A program made the position numbers and the translations under genes. Under the pieces are notes generated by a model. That model saw only the letters and a list, made by a program, of their open reading frames with translations, had not been told where the DNA came from and did not search any database. DNA of 64,000 nucleotides from SIG480 sp045595365. Lineage in GTDB: Bacteria > Bacillota > Clostridia > Oscillospirales > JAAYXM01. Below are positions 8,782 through 16,205 of this stretch, in pieces (positions within the stretch are counted from its first letter, which is position 1; every line of letters begins with the position of its first letter). Location of the stretch: the NCBI GenBank assembly GCA_045595365.1, contig JAZOAI010000026.1, positions 8,727 through 72,726 of the forward strand. The letters are read 5' to 3'.

Positions 8782-9379
8782 TTCTGCCACCAACTATATT
8801 AAGCTCTGTTTCTGTTCCGTTATCAACTATGACAATTTTTTCCGCAGAGCGTATATAGAACTGAGTGTTATCGGGGTATCCTTCAATCCCAAGCTCGGAA
8901 AGTGAAACGTCTTCCCCCGTGTCTTGCCTGAAATTAGAATATCTGACCGTGCCATCTTCTGCCGACGATGTGCAAAAGGATGCGAAGTTCTCATCCAGAT
9001 ATATCAGAACAAGCTCGTTGCCTTTTTCGCGCTCGCTCTCAACGCGCGAGCTCACCATTGTGCTGTATGGAGTATCCTCCATCGCAAGCTTTGCACCGCG
9101 AACATTCGCACCCGGCATTTCGCTTGCAACACTTATCCCCGCTTCCGCCTCCTTGCCAATCCGACCGAAACTATTACCCCCGTCTGAAAAGAAGCCATGA
9201 GAAGCAAGCGCTACGCAGATTGCGACACAAGCTGCGCAAGGCGCAAGAACTCTGATATATGAAAACCTATTGTTCTTTGGCGCTTTGCTTTTCTCTATCG
9301 CAGATGCGACAATTGAATTAAGCTCAGGCGGAATTTCTATTGAGGTGTATATCTGTTTTGCTCTATATATTTTATCCAT
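8771..9379 (-). CDS. Putative membrane anti-sigma factor of the ECF pair
   Basis: The 202-residue protein has a short basic cytoplasmic N-terminus of about 50 residues. One transmembrane segment follows (near residues 43-63, rich in A, C, V, I and L), then an extracytoplasmic domain rich in E, S and N. It overlaps the end of the upstream ECF sigma gene by 8 bp, with GAGGGCGGAG as the ribosome binding site for the ATG at 9379. That layout is standard for ECF anti-sigma factors. I see no zinc-binding HxxxCxxC (ZAS) motif in the N-terminus and do not recognise the extracytoplasmic family, so the assignment rests on context and topology. Confidence 0.65.
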   Translation of the reverse strand: MDKIYRAKQIYTSIEIPPELNSIVASAIEKSKAPKNNRFSYIRVLAPCAACVAICVALASHGFFSDGGNSFGRIGKEAEAGISVASEMPGANVRGAKLAMEDTPYSTMVSSRVESEREKGNELVLIYLDENFASFCTSSAEDGTVRYSNFRQDTGEDVSLSELGIEGYPDNTQFYIRSAEKIVIVDNGTETELNIVGGRNED

Positions 9380-9872
9380 TAGCTCCGCCCTCCTCATAAA
9401 AAACCTTCAATTTTTTGAGCGCGCCATAAAGGCGCGTCTTAACCGTGTTAATATTTGTTTCTGTTATTTTTGAAATCTCCTCAAGAGACATATCCTCGAA
9501 AAAACGGAGAATTATTATTACCCTTAGTTGTTCAGGCAATTTATTTATGGAGTCGTATATCCCGTCATCCCGCTCGAAAGCACGCTCACAATACACCTGA
9601 ACAGGCATATCTTCATCAGAAACCGCTATCTCTCTTTTGTGCTTTTTTATATAAGCATAAACCTCATTTAGAAGAACGCGATAAAACCACGAACTTATAG
9701 CGGAAACATTCCTGATATCGCCATATTTTTCAATAGCCTTGCAGATTGCGTTCTGGACAACATCAAGAGAAGCCTCGCGATTCTTCGTGTAGCTGTAGGC
9801 AAGGCGGTAAAAACGCTCCTGATTTTCGGTTATATACGCGACAACCGCATTATAAATCTCGTTTTTTAACAT
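9372..9872 (-). CDS. ECF-family RNA polymerase sigma factor
   Basis: The 166-residue protein carries sigma region 2 (RLAYSYTKNREASLDVVQNA near residue 23) and region 4 (LPEQLRVIIILRFFEDMSLEEI, then a helix-turn-helix ending TNINTVKTRLYGALKKLK). It lacks regions 1 and 3, which defines the extracytoplasmic-function class. It is probably held inactive by the membrane protein encoded next to it and released by an envelope signal. It resembles the SigV/SigW groups, but the regulon cannot be read from this window. The ATG at 9872 has an AGAGGAAATC site. Confidence 0.92.
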   Translation of the reverse strand: MLKNEIYNAVVAYITENQERFYRLAYSYTKNREASLDVVQNAICKAIEKYGDIRNVSAISSWFYRVLLNEVYAYIKKHKREIAVSDEDMPVQVYCERAFERDDGIYDSINKLPEQLRVIIILRFFEDMSLEEISKITETNINTVKTRLYGALKKLKVFYEEGGANG

Positions 9873-9893
9873 AACGATTTCCTCTGTCTCTGT

Positions 9894-9925
9894 CTATTAG
9901 ATGAATTTCATATCAAAAAAGTTTT
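9894..9925 (-). promoter_or_regulatory. Candidate ECF-type autoregulatory promoter
   Basis: Reading leftward, AAAACTT (9925-9919), which contains the AAC trinucleotide typical of ECF -35 elements, is followed about 15 bp later by CATCTAATAG (9903-9894). That resembles ECF -10 elements of the CGTC type. It sits 22 bp upstream of the ECF sigma start. Confidence 0.45.
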
Positions 9926-9953
9926 AACAAAATTATTTTTCTTGATATTGTTT

Positions 9954-9983
9954 TTGTTCGCCTTTGTATGTTATTATTATAAT
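9954..9983 (+). promoter_or_regulatory. Promoter of ruvX
   Basis: A -35 TTGTTC (9954-9959), an 18-bp spacer and a perfect -10 TATAAT (9978-9983) lie 24 bp upstream of the ruvX start. Confidence 0.6.
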
Positions 9984-10006
9984 AACTAAACACGGAGGTT
10001 TTGTCA

Positions 10007-10432
10007 ATGAGAACAGTCGGTGTCGACTATGGCGACAAAAGAATAGGTGTGTCTTTTTCTGATATAAGCGGAACCCTTGCCGGCGAGAGCTTCACAATTT
10101 TTGTCACAAATCCCGATTCGGCGCTTGAGGACCTCTCAAAAACCATTCTTTCTCACAACGCATCTGAAATCGTTCTGGGATATCCGAAGCATATGAACGC
10201 AGACATAGGCGACCGCGCAAAGAGAAGCGAGGAGGTTGCGGAGATTCTCCGTGAGAAAACAGGGCTTCCCGTTATTTTGTGGGATGAGCGCTGCACAACC
10301 GTTGATGCCCACAGAATCCTCTCAGAAACAGGGCATCACGGAAAAAGCCGCCGAAACAAGGTCGACTCTGTCGCCGCGGCACTCATTCTCCAGAACTATC
10401 TTGACTTTAAGGCAATCCAAAAGAGAAAATAA
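10007..10432 (+). CDS. ruvX: Holliday junction resolvase-like / pre-16S rRNA nuclease (RuvX/YqgF)
   Basis: The 141-residue protein has the RNase H-like fold of YqgF. The N-terminal VGVDYGDKRIGVS carries the first catalytic aspartate. GYPKHMN and the later WDERCTT and KSRRNKVDSVAAALIL segments complete the family signature. The family acts in 16S rRNA 5'-end maturation and was first proposed as a Holliday junction resolvase. The ATG at 10007 is 8 bp after GGAGG; a TTG at 10001 is too close to it. Confidence 0.93.
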   Translation: MRTVGVDYGDKRIGVSFSDISGTLAGESFTIFVTNPDSALEDLSKTILSHNASEIVLGYPKHMNADIGDRAKRSEEVAEILREKTGLPVILWDERCTTVDAHRILSETGHHGKSRRNKVDSVAAALILQNYLDFKAIQKRK

Positions 10433-10437
10433 AAGAA

Positions 10438-10470
10438 AACACCTTAACTGTAAATTTCAGCTGAGGTGTT
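10438..10470 (+). terminator. Weak hairpin after ruvX
   Basis: Arms AACACCT/AGGTGTT (10438-10444 and 10464-10470) follow the ruvX stop, with a poor T tract. It may be an inefficient terminator before the metal ATPase gene. Confidence 0.35.
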
Positions 10471-10531
10471 TGTGATTTAGCGGTGTTGCATTCAAAAATT
10501 GAAGAACTATAAAAACAAGGGGTTTCTCCAA

Positions 10532-12649
10532 ATGAAAAAAATTTTTATATTAAACGGTCTTGATTGCCCGAACTGCTCAGCTAAAATCGAAAAAGAAGTC
10601 GGTGAATTAGATGGTGTCACCTCTTCGGTTATAAACCTGATGAAGCAGACGCTTACGGTGGAAGTGGCCCCTGCCCTATCCGACGACATCACAGACCGAA
10701 TCAAAACAATCGTACATAACCATGAGCCCGAGGTTGAAGTTTCTCAATATCTTGCAGAAACTGCTGCGGCTAAAAATGCACAAACGGAAGAAGTCAAAGA
10801 TGCCAGCAAAAAAATGATTGCTCGCTTACTTTCGGGCGCGCTGTTTTTTGCAATCGGAATTATATCAGGTGAAATTTCAAAAGCAATTCCGGCGGTGAAG
10901 CTTGCGTTTCTTATCATTTCATATATTATCCTCGGCGGTGATGTCTTGTTAAAGGCAGCAAAAAGCTTCACCAAAAGACGCGTGTTCGACGAGAACTTCC
11001 TGATGAGTCTTTCAACAGTGGGTGCTTTCATTATCGGCGAATATCCGGAAGCCGTTGCAGTTATGTTGTTCTATCAGGTCGGAGAATTCTTTCAGAATAT
11101 GTCGGTGGCGCGTTCAAGGAAGTCTATCGCAAGCCTTATGGACATTCGCCCGGATTCTGCAACAGTGATAAGAAGCGGTGAGCTTGTTAATCTTCCGCCC
11201 GAATCTGTTTCTGTCGGCGACATAATCGTTGTTCGGCCCGGCGAAAAGATTCCGCTCGATGGCATTGTCATTGACGGAGAATCAATGCTTGACACAAAGG
11301 CGTTAACCGGCGAATCTCTCCCGAGAACCGTTAGCACTGGCGATGAAGCACTTTCCGGCTGCATCAATCAAAGCGGCGTCTTGACTATTGAAGTTGCCAA
11401 AGCCTTCGCTGAATCTACTGTTTCGAAAATCATTGATTTAGTTGAAACTGCATCCGACAGAAAGGCACCTACCGAAAATTTCATCACCACCTTTGCCCGT
11501 TATTACACACCGGCAGTTGTTATCCTCGCAGCACTCCTCGCCATCGCTCCCCCGCTTGTGTTTGGTGGATACTGGATTGAATGGATACGCAGAGGCTTGG
11601 TTTTCCTCGTAATCTCTTGCCCGTGTGCGTTGGTTCTTTCAATTCCGCTTACATTCTTCGGCGGCATCGCTGCCACTTCGAAACACGGTGTCCTTGTAAA
11701 GGGCAGCAACTATCTTGAAGCATTAAACAATGTCAGCACAGTCGTCTTTGACAAAACCGGCACTCTGACAAAGGGTGTTTTTAAAGTATGCGATATCTCC
11801 CCTGCAAACAGCTTTACAAAGGAAGCGGTGTTGGAATATGCTGCATATGCGGAAAGTTTTTCTAATCACCCAATCGCCAAGTCCGTTCTTGCTGCTTACA
11901 AAAAGGAAATTGACAAGGCAGCAATCACAGACTACAAAGAAATCGCCGGGCACGGAGCAAGTGTTGTTGCTGATGGCAGGAATATACTCGCCGGCAGTAT
12001 CAGGCTTATGAAGGCTGAAAATGTGTCTTGCACTGCTTGTGACAAGGTAGGCACAAAGGTCTATGTTGCTGTTGACGGGAAGTATGCCGGTTGCATTATC
12101 ATTGCAGACGAGGTAAAGCCAGATAGCTTGACAGCAATTTGCGGTTTAAAACAAAATGGCGTCGAAAAAACAGTTATGCTGACAGGAGACGATGAAAATA
12201 TAGGTAAGGCCGTGGCAGAAGAATTAAATCTAGATGAATACTATGCCGGGCTTCTTCCCGCAGAGAAGGTCGAAAAATTAGAGCTGCTTGACAAAAAAAA
12301 GCGTGCAGGTAGCAAATTGGCTTTTGTCGGTGACGGAATCAATGATGCTCCAGTTCTCGCCCGCGCAGATATAGGCATCGCTATGGGCGGGCTTGGCTCA
12401 GATGCCGCCATTGAAGCTGCAGATGTTGTTCTGATGACAGACGAGGTGTCGAAGCTACTTGATGCACTTTATGTGGCAAAAGCGACAAAGCGCATCGTAA
12501 TACAAAACATTGTTATCTCTCTTTCTGTTAAAGGCGCGTTACTTCTTCTCGGTGCTTTCGGGATTGCCGGAATGTGGGAAGCCGTGTTTGGCGATGTCGG
12601 TGTTGCGCTTATTGCCGTGCTTAACGCGATGCGGATATTAAAAAAGTAA
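10532..12649 (+). CDS. cadA: Zn/Cd/Pb-exporting P1B-type ATPase
   Basis: The 705-residue pump exports divalent soft metals across the membrane. An N-terminal heavy-metal-associated domain has CPNC at residues 12-15. The membrane metal site is CPC (SCPCAL, near residue 365). The phosphorylation motif DKTGTLT, the actuator TGES, the SNHP motif and GDGINDAP are all intact. The last membrane helices contain KGALLL and FGDVGVALIAVLNA. This lysine-plus-aspartate pattern is typical of the P1B-2 (Zn/Cd/Pb) subclass rather than copper pumps. The ATG at 10532 follows AAGGGG; an in-frame TTG at 10499 lacks a site. No ArsR/CadC- or MerR-type regulator adjoins it. Confidence 0.93.
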   Translation: MKKIFILNGLDCPNCSAKIEKEVGELDGVTSSVINLMKQTLTVEVAPALSDDITDRIKTIVHNHEPEVEVSQYLAETAAAKNAQTEEVKDASKKMIARLLSGALFFAIGIISGEISKAIPAVKLAFLIISYIILGGDVLLKAAKSFTKRRVFDENFLMSLSTVGAFIIGEYPEAVAVMLFYQVGEFFQNMSVARSRKSIASLMDIRPDSATVIRSGELVNLPPESVSVGDIIVVRPGEKIPLDGIVIDGESMLDTKALTGESLPRTVSTGDEALSGCINQSGVLTIEVAKAFAESTVSKIIDLVETASDRKAPTENFITTFARYYTPAVVILAALLAIAPPLVFGGYWIEWIRRGLVFLVISCPCALVLSIPLTFFGGIAATSKHGVLVKGSNYLEALNNVSTVVFDKTGTLTKGVFKVCDISPANSFTKEAVLEYAAYAESFSNHPIAKSVLAAYKKEIDKAAITDYKEIAGHGASVVADGRNILAGSIRLMKAENVSCTACDKVGTKVYVAVDGKYAGCIIIADEVKPDSLTAICGLKQNGVEKTVMLTGDDENIGKAVAEELNLDEYYAGLLPAEKVEKLELLDKKKRAGSKLAFVGDGINDAPVLARADIGIAMGGLGSDAAIEAADVVLMTDEVSKLLDALYVAKATKRIVIQNIVISLSVKGALLLLGAFGIAGMWEAVFGDVGVALIAVLNAMRILKK

Positions 12650-12679
12650 TTGACGGTCAAATAATCAAGACGCCAAAAT

Positions 12680-12716
12680 AAAACCGACAAGACTCTTGTC
12701 AAATCTTGTCGGTTTT
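12680..12716 (+). terminator. Terminator of cadA
   Basis: Perfect 13-bp arms at 12680-12692 and 12704-12716, ending in TTTT, lie 30 bp after the cadA stop. The hairpin abuts a tRNA-Leu 3'-end fragment that starts with the same T run. Confidence 0.75.
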
Positions 12717-12733
12717 GGTGCGGGTAACAGGAC
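12713..12733 (-). repeat. Detached tRNA-Leu 3'-end fragment (direct repeat)
   Basis: These 21 bases are identical to 12917-12937, the last T residues of the terminator plus the CCA end, acceptor and part of the T arm of tRNA-Leu. Both copies abut a terminator-like hairpin. Such 3'-end duplications are typical scars of integration at a tRNA gene. Confidence 0.85.
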
Positions 12734-12883
12734 GCATATTGCAAGGCAATCTGCCCTGCTCGACGACCGCTCCGCATTTGCTCGCAGTACCCGTCTCGCA
12801 CCAACTTCGCTAAAAACGATTATCAATCGTTTTTTTAACGCTCGTTGCATTCTTAAGCTTCAAGTCCTTAACTCGCACATATC
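12734..12883. other. Non-coding tRNA-Leu-related mosaic
   Basis: No gene is seen here. Two further imperfect tRNA 3'-end-like strings occur in the opposite orientation: TACCCGTCTCGCACCA at 12788-12803, and TTCAAGTCC followed by TTAACTCGCACA at 12859-12879. Both echo the TTCAAGTCCTGTTACCCGCACCA-type end of the neighbouring tRNA-Leu. A small hairpin, CGATT/AATCG followed by T7, lies at about 12817-12836. Confidence 0.5.
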
Positions 12884-12920
12884 AAAAAGCAGTATGCGCC
12901 AACGGCGCATACTGCTTTTT
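12884..12920 (-). terminator. Terminator of tRNA-Leu
   Basis: Perfect 17-bp arms at 12884-12900 and 12904-12920 with a 3-nt loop directly abut the CCA end of tRNA-Leu. The T runs on both strands would allow bidirectional termination. Confidence 0.88.
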
Positions 12921-13006
12921 GGTGCGGGTAACAGGACTTGAACCTGCACAGCCTTGCGACCATTAGAACCTGAATCTAACGCGTCTGCCTATTCCGCCAT
13001 ACCCCC
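12920..13006 (-). tRNA. tRNA-Leu (anticodon CAG)
   Basis: The 87-nt class II tRNA is read leftward, with the CCA end encoded at 12922-12920. The anticodon stem TTAGA/TCTAA encloses the loop TTCAGGT, giving anticodon CAG, which reads CUG. The long variable arm and the T loop TTCAAGT are present. The acceptor stem has one mismatch: the 5' strand is GGGGGTA and the 3' strand TACCCGC, leaving G2 opposite G71. Confidence 0.93.
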
Positions 13007-13022
13007 ATATTTACCCAAAAAC

Positions 13023-13051
13023 ATTATAGCACACAAAAGCAAAAGTATCAA
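13023..13051 (-). promoter_or_regulatory. Promoter of tRNA-Leu
   Basis: A -35 TTGATA (13046-13051), a 17-bp spacer and a -10 TATAAT (13023-13028), read leftward, end 16 bp upstream of the tRNA. Confidence 0.82.
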
Positions 13052-13096
13052 CCGTTTATGAAAAATATTTTTCGTGGCCAGCAAGAAACCGGTTCG

Positions 13097-13125
13097 TTGA
13101 CAATCGCACCTTTATAATGTATAAT
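13097..13125 (+). promoter_or_regulatory. Promoter of the TIM-barrel gene
   Basis: A perfect -35 TTGACA (13097-13102), a 17-bp spacer and a perfect -10 TATAAT (13120-13125) suggest strong expression. Confidence 0.88.
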
Positions 13126-13177
13126 TCATATTGCTTTTAAAAAGCTTGAAAATAAACAATTATGGAGGATGACATTT

Positions 13178-13957
13178 ATGCTGAAAACCTCACTTTGTTC
13201 AATCTCTTTTAAAGAAAAAACTCCTGAAGAAATTATTTCCCTTGCAAAAAAAGCAGGGATTTCCGCCATTGAATGGGCAAGCGACCCTCATGTTCCCCAG
13301 GGAGATACTCTTCTTGCAAAGAAAGTCAGCGATATGACCAGAGCCGAAGGGATTGAAATTTCCTCTTACGGGTCTTATTTCCGTTTGGGGACAGGCATGG
13401 ACATTGTCCCTTTCCTCGAAAGTGCGAAAGCGCTTGGAACCGATACAATCAGAATCTGGGCAGGCACCGTTCCCTCTTTGTATCTGCTCCCCGATGCGCG
13501 CAGGGTTCTCGTGAATGAGGCAAAAGAAATCAGCAAACGCGCCGCAGATTACGGAATGATACTTGCAACCGAGTGCCACGCTTATACGGTTACGGATACC
13601 CCCGAAAGCCTTCTTACTTTTTTAGATGAAGTTGGAGAAGAAAATTTCAAAACCTACTGGCAGGCTCTTTTGCACATTCCGGAAAGCGAGCAATTTTCCG
13701 CTCTTTCAAATGTATATTCAAGCGGGAAGCTCACAAACCTTCATATTTACTACTTCAATTTATATCAGAACAAACGCGAGCAGATTCTCTTAAGAGAAGG
13801 CTACGACTTCTGGCTGAAGAATCTTACGATCTTTGCAAACGACCCTACACCGCGATATGCGGCCATCGAATTCGTGCAAAATGGCTTGCCTGAAAGCTTA
13901 TTTGCCGATGCACGTACACTTACGGAATTAACGGATATCGTAAACAACAAGGCCTGA
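13178..13957 (+). CDS. Xylose isomerase-like TIM-barrel protein (sugar phosphate isomerase/epimerase family)
   Basis: The 259-residue protein fits the AP-endonuclease 2/xylose isomerase-like TIM barrel. It has alternating strand and helix segments, an N-terminal AKKAGISAIEWASDPH and a central ATECHAYTVTDTPES. The acidic and histidine residues in these strands could form the metal site of the superfamily. Substrate cannot be deduced: the family includes hexulose and inosose isomerases and epimerases. The start at 13178 is 9 bp from GGAGG; the ATG at 13169 touches the ribosome binding site. It has a consensus promoter of its own and no pathway partner next door. Confidence 0.75.
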   Translation: MLKTSLCSISFKEKTPEEIISLAKKAGISAIEWASDPHVPQGDTLLAKKVSDMTRAEGIEISSYGSYFRLGTGMDIVPFLESAKALGTDTIRIWAGTVPSLYLLPDARRVLVNEAKEISKRAADYGMILATECHAYTVTDTPESLLTFLDEVGEENFKTYWQALLHIPESEQFSALSNVYSSGKLTNLHIYYFNLYQNKREQILLREGYDFWLKNLTIFANDPTPRYAAIEFVQNGLPESLFADARTLTELTDIVNNKA

Positions 13958-14040
13958 TTCCCTTCAGAAATTCTGTAAATATCCCCTTCCCTTCCTGCAT
14001 ATATATTTTAAGAAAACCCATATGAGGAGGAAGCGAGGAT

Positions 14041-14970
14041 ATGCACAATGAAAAATATTTGCCGGAAGGCTCACTGATACATACGGATGAAAACACAGCT
14101 CTGACCTTTTCTTCAGATTCACTTAGAGAAGCCTTTGAAAACCGACGGATAATCGAAGGCACCGCCATTCTCTGCGACACAGCTCACAATCTTACAGTGA
14201 GTTTCGGAAAAGAGACCGGCATTATTCCCCACAGTGAAGCAGCCCTCGGACTTGATGACGGGAAAACCCGCGAAATCGCCATAATCTCCCGCGTTGGAAA
14301 GCCGGTTTCGTGCATTATTACAGACATTAAAGGCGATGGCTTGATTCTTCTTTCACGCAAAGAAGCACAAAGGCGGGCGATGGAATATATTTTCAACGAA
14401 AAGCGCCCCGGAGATGTCATCCCTGCAACAATTACACACCTTGAACCGTTCGGAGCTTTTGCAGACATCGGCTGCGGAAACATTTCGCTTCTCGGAATAG
14501 AGTCACTCTCCATTTCAAGAATCTCTCACTCAAAAGACCGTTTCTCCGTCGGAGATAATATTTTTGCAGTTATTTCAGGCTTTGACAAAGAAAACAGGCG
14601 TGTTTTCCTCTCCCACCGCGAGCTTCTCGGAACCTGGGAAGAAAACGCGGAAAGGTTTTCTGCCGGCCAGACTGTGACCGGGATAATACGCGGAATCGAG
14701 GATTACGGAATTTTTGTTGAGCTCTCGCCAAATCTTTCGGGACTTGCTGAGCTGCATGAGGGAGTTGAGAAAGGCGACCTTGTTTCGGTTTTTATAAAGA
14801 GCATCATTCCGCAGAAGATGAAGATAAAGCTTGTTATAATTGATAAGCTGAAAAAAGCTTCGCATACCCGCATAACTTTCTCCGACTATTTCATAACAAG
14901 CGGGCATATTGACTCCTGGTGTTATTCCCCGCCCTCTTCAGAAAGGAAAAAGGCGCTTACAGTATTTTAA
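14041..14970 (+). CDS. S1 RNA-binding domain protein (ribosomal S1-like)
   Basis: The 309-residue protein contains three S1-type OB-fold repeats: near residues 35-105, near 120-195 (GDVIPATITHLEPFGAFADI), and near 205-275 (GQTVTGIIRGIEDYGIFVEL). It most resembles a shortened ribosomal protein S1 and probably binds RNA. A second S1-like protein is fused to IspH at 49.4 kb, so this one may act as an accessory translation or RNA-turnover factor. The start follows a strong GAGGAGG site. Its last 14 bp overlap the 3' end of the convergent LCP gene. Confidence 0.82.
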   Translation: MHNEKYLPEGSLIHTDENTALTFSSDSLREAFENRRIIEGTAILCDTAHNLTVSFGKETGIIPHSEAALGLDDGKTREIAIISRVGKPVSCIITDIKGDGLILLSRKEAQRRAMEYIFNEKRPGDVIPATITHLEPFGAFADIGCGNISLLGIESLSISRISHSKDRFSVGDNIFAVISGFDKENRRVFLSHRELLGTWEENAERFSAGQTVTGIIRGIEDYGIFVELSPNLSGLAELHEGVEKGDLVSVFIKSIIPQKMKIKLVIIDKLKKASHTRITFSDYFITSGHIDSWCYSPPSSERKKALTVF

Positions 14971-16003
14971 GAGAAAAAGCATATGGCTTACAAGCCATAT
15001 GCTTTTTGTTATTTTCTTTTTCATCTTCTTCCTTTTCATAGAAAGGCTCATCATCATATATAAAGCTATGGAGCTTTTCTTTTGCCGCATCCAGATCATA
15101 CACCATTGCATAATACTCATTTGATTTATATGTCCCGTCTATCGGGAAGCGACCTTCTTCAAATTCCGGTTTACCCGACAGAACAATCATTCCCGCAATT
15201 TTTAAAATCTCCTCATTTGACAAGGAGGTTTCTACCATTGGAATGAGGCTTCTGATAAGCGCGGGGTATCTTACCGGGCTCGTATCAAGTGCTTTTTCCA
15301 TAAGCTTTCTCATAACCTCACGCTGGCGCTCTGTTCTTTCAAAGTCCGCGTTGCCGACATATCTTATTCTTGCGTATGCAACTGCCTGGTAGCCGTAAAG
15401 CGTGACGGTTCCGGAGTCTTCAATTATATCCGGCTTTTCTCCGACCTCATCCGCCATTTCCTTTATATATTTATTTGCATTTTTTCTCTCAGCCTCGGTG
15501 ATTTCAACCTCAACTCCGCCGAGCGCATTAACAATCCCCGCAAGCTGATTGAAGTTGAGGGAGATATAGTCTGAAATATTCATCCCGAAATTTTCGTTGA
15601 TTGTTTTTATCGCGAGCTCAACGCCGCCTATTGCATACGCGCTGTTGAGCTTCTTTTTGCCGTAGCCCGGGATACTTACAAGACTGTCTCTCATAAGCGA
15701 AACTGCCTTAATCTTTTTATGTTTAACATCCACCGAAACAATCATCATCGCATCGGAACGGCCTGCAACATCATCATTTCTGCTGTCAACGCCGAACACG
15801 GCGATGTTGAGAGCCGCATCGGAAAGCTCCGCGTTTATCGAAAGCTCGCCGTGATCAAGCTCAACGTCTCCCCTGTCAATTGAATTAAGAAGAAACGATG
15901 CAAAAAAGCATACAACTCCGATTAAAACAAGCAAAACAATGCTCACCCAGAAAAGAATCTTTTTCTTTTTGCTTGCCGGTCTTTTAATATCATTATCGTT
16001 CAT
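14957..16003 (-). CDS. LytR-CpsA-Psr (LCP) family cell-wall polymer ligase
   Basis: The 348-residue protein has a cytoplasmic basic N-terminus, one transmembrane segment near residues 17-40, and the extracellular LCP catalytic domain. That domain is seen in FGVDSRNDDVAGRSDAMMIV, SLMRDSLVSIPGYGKKKLNSAYAIGG (split around the pyrophosphate-binding arginines) and YARIRY...ERTERQREVM. LCP enzymes transfer undecaprenyl-linked polymers to peptidoglycan. The last roughly 12 residues are translated from the bidirectional terminator hairpin at 14974-15007, and the stop overlaps the convergent S1 gene. The tail after the acidic EKEEDEKENN stretch is therefore probably not functional sequence. Confidence 0.92.
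   Translation of the reverse strand: MNDNDIKRPASKKKKILFWVSIVLLVLIGVVCFFASFLLNSIDRGDVELDHGELSINAELSDAALNIAVFGVDSRNDDVAGRSDAMMIVSVDVKHKKIKAVSLMRDSLVSIPGYGKKKLNSAYAIGGVELAIKTINENFGMNISDYISLNFNQLAGIVNALGGVEVEITEAERKNANKYIKEMADEVGEKPDIIEDSGTVTLYGYQAVAYARIRYVGNADFERTERQREVMRKLMEKALDTSPVRYPALIRSLIPMVETSLSNEEILKIAGMIVLSGKPEFEEGRFPIDGTYKSNEYYAMVYDLDAAKEKLHSFIYDDEPFYEKEEDEKENNKKHMACKPYAFSLKIL
14974..15007. terminator. Bidirectional terminator between the S1-domain and LCP genes
   Basis: Perfect 16-bp arms at 14974-14989 and 14992-15007, with A5 and T5 at the ends, serve the convergent genes. The hairpin lies inside the LCP reading frame. Confidence 0.85.
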
Positions 16004-16042
16004 TAAGCATTCACTGTCCTTTATTTTTCATCTCCGGCATAT

Positions 16043-16071
16043 ATATTAACACATTAACCCATAATATTCAA
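16043..16071 (-). promoter_or_regulatory. Promoter of the LCP gene
   Basis: A -35 TTGAAT (16066-16071), a 17-bp spacer and a -10 TAATAT (16043-16048) are read leftward. Confidence 0.55.
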
Positions 16072-16116
16072 CTTTTAAGCAGTGACTTTTTTGTAAAAAT
16101 ATCTCTAATATAATGC

Positions 16117-16145
16117 TTGAAAACTTTGCTATAATATGGTATCCT
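16117..16145 (+). promoter_or_regulatory. Candidate promoter of eda-VOC
   Basis: A -35 TTGAAA (16117-16122), a 17-bp spacer and a -10 TATCCT (16140-16145). Nearby TATAAT-like strings make the exact choice uncertain. Confidence 0.45.
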
Positions 16146-16205
16146 TTAAAATAGATTATTTAATATGACATTTTTGTATGTCTACTTTTTAGGAGGTCAA
16201 ATCCA

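Noticed and set aside
12650..12940. A small coding gene beside tRNA-Leu
   Set aside because: Frames of 60-110 codons here run through tRNA fragments and terminator stems and have no ribosome binding site.
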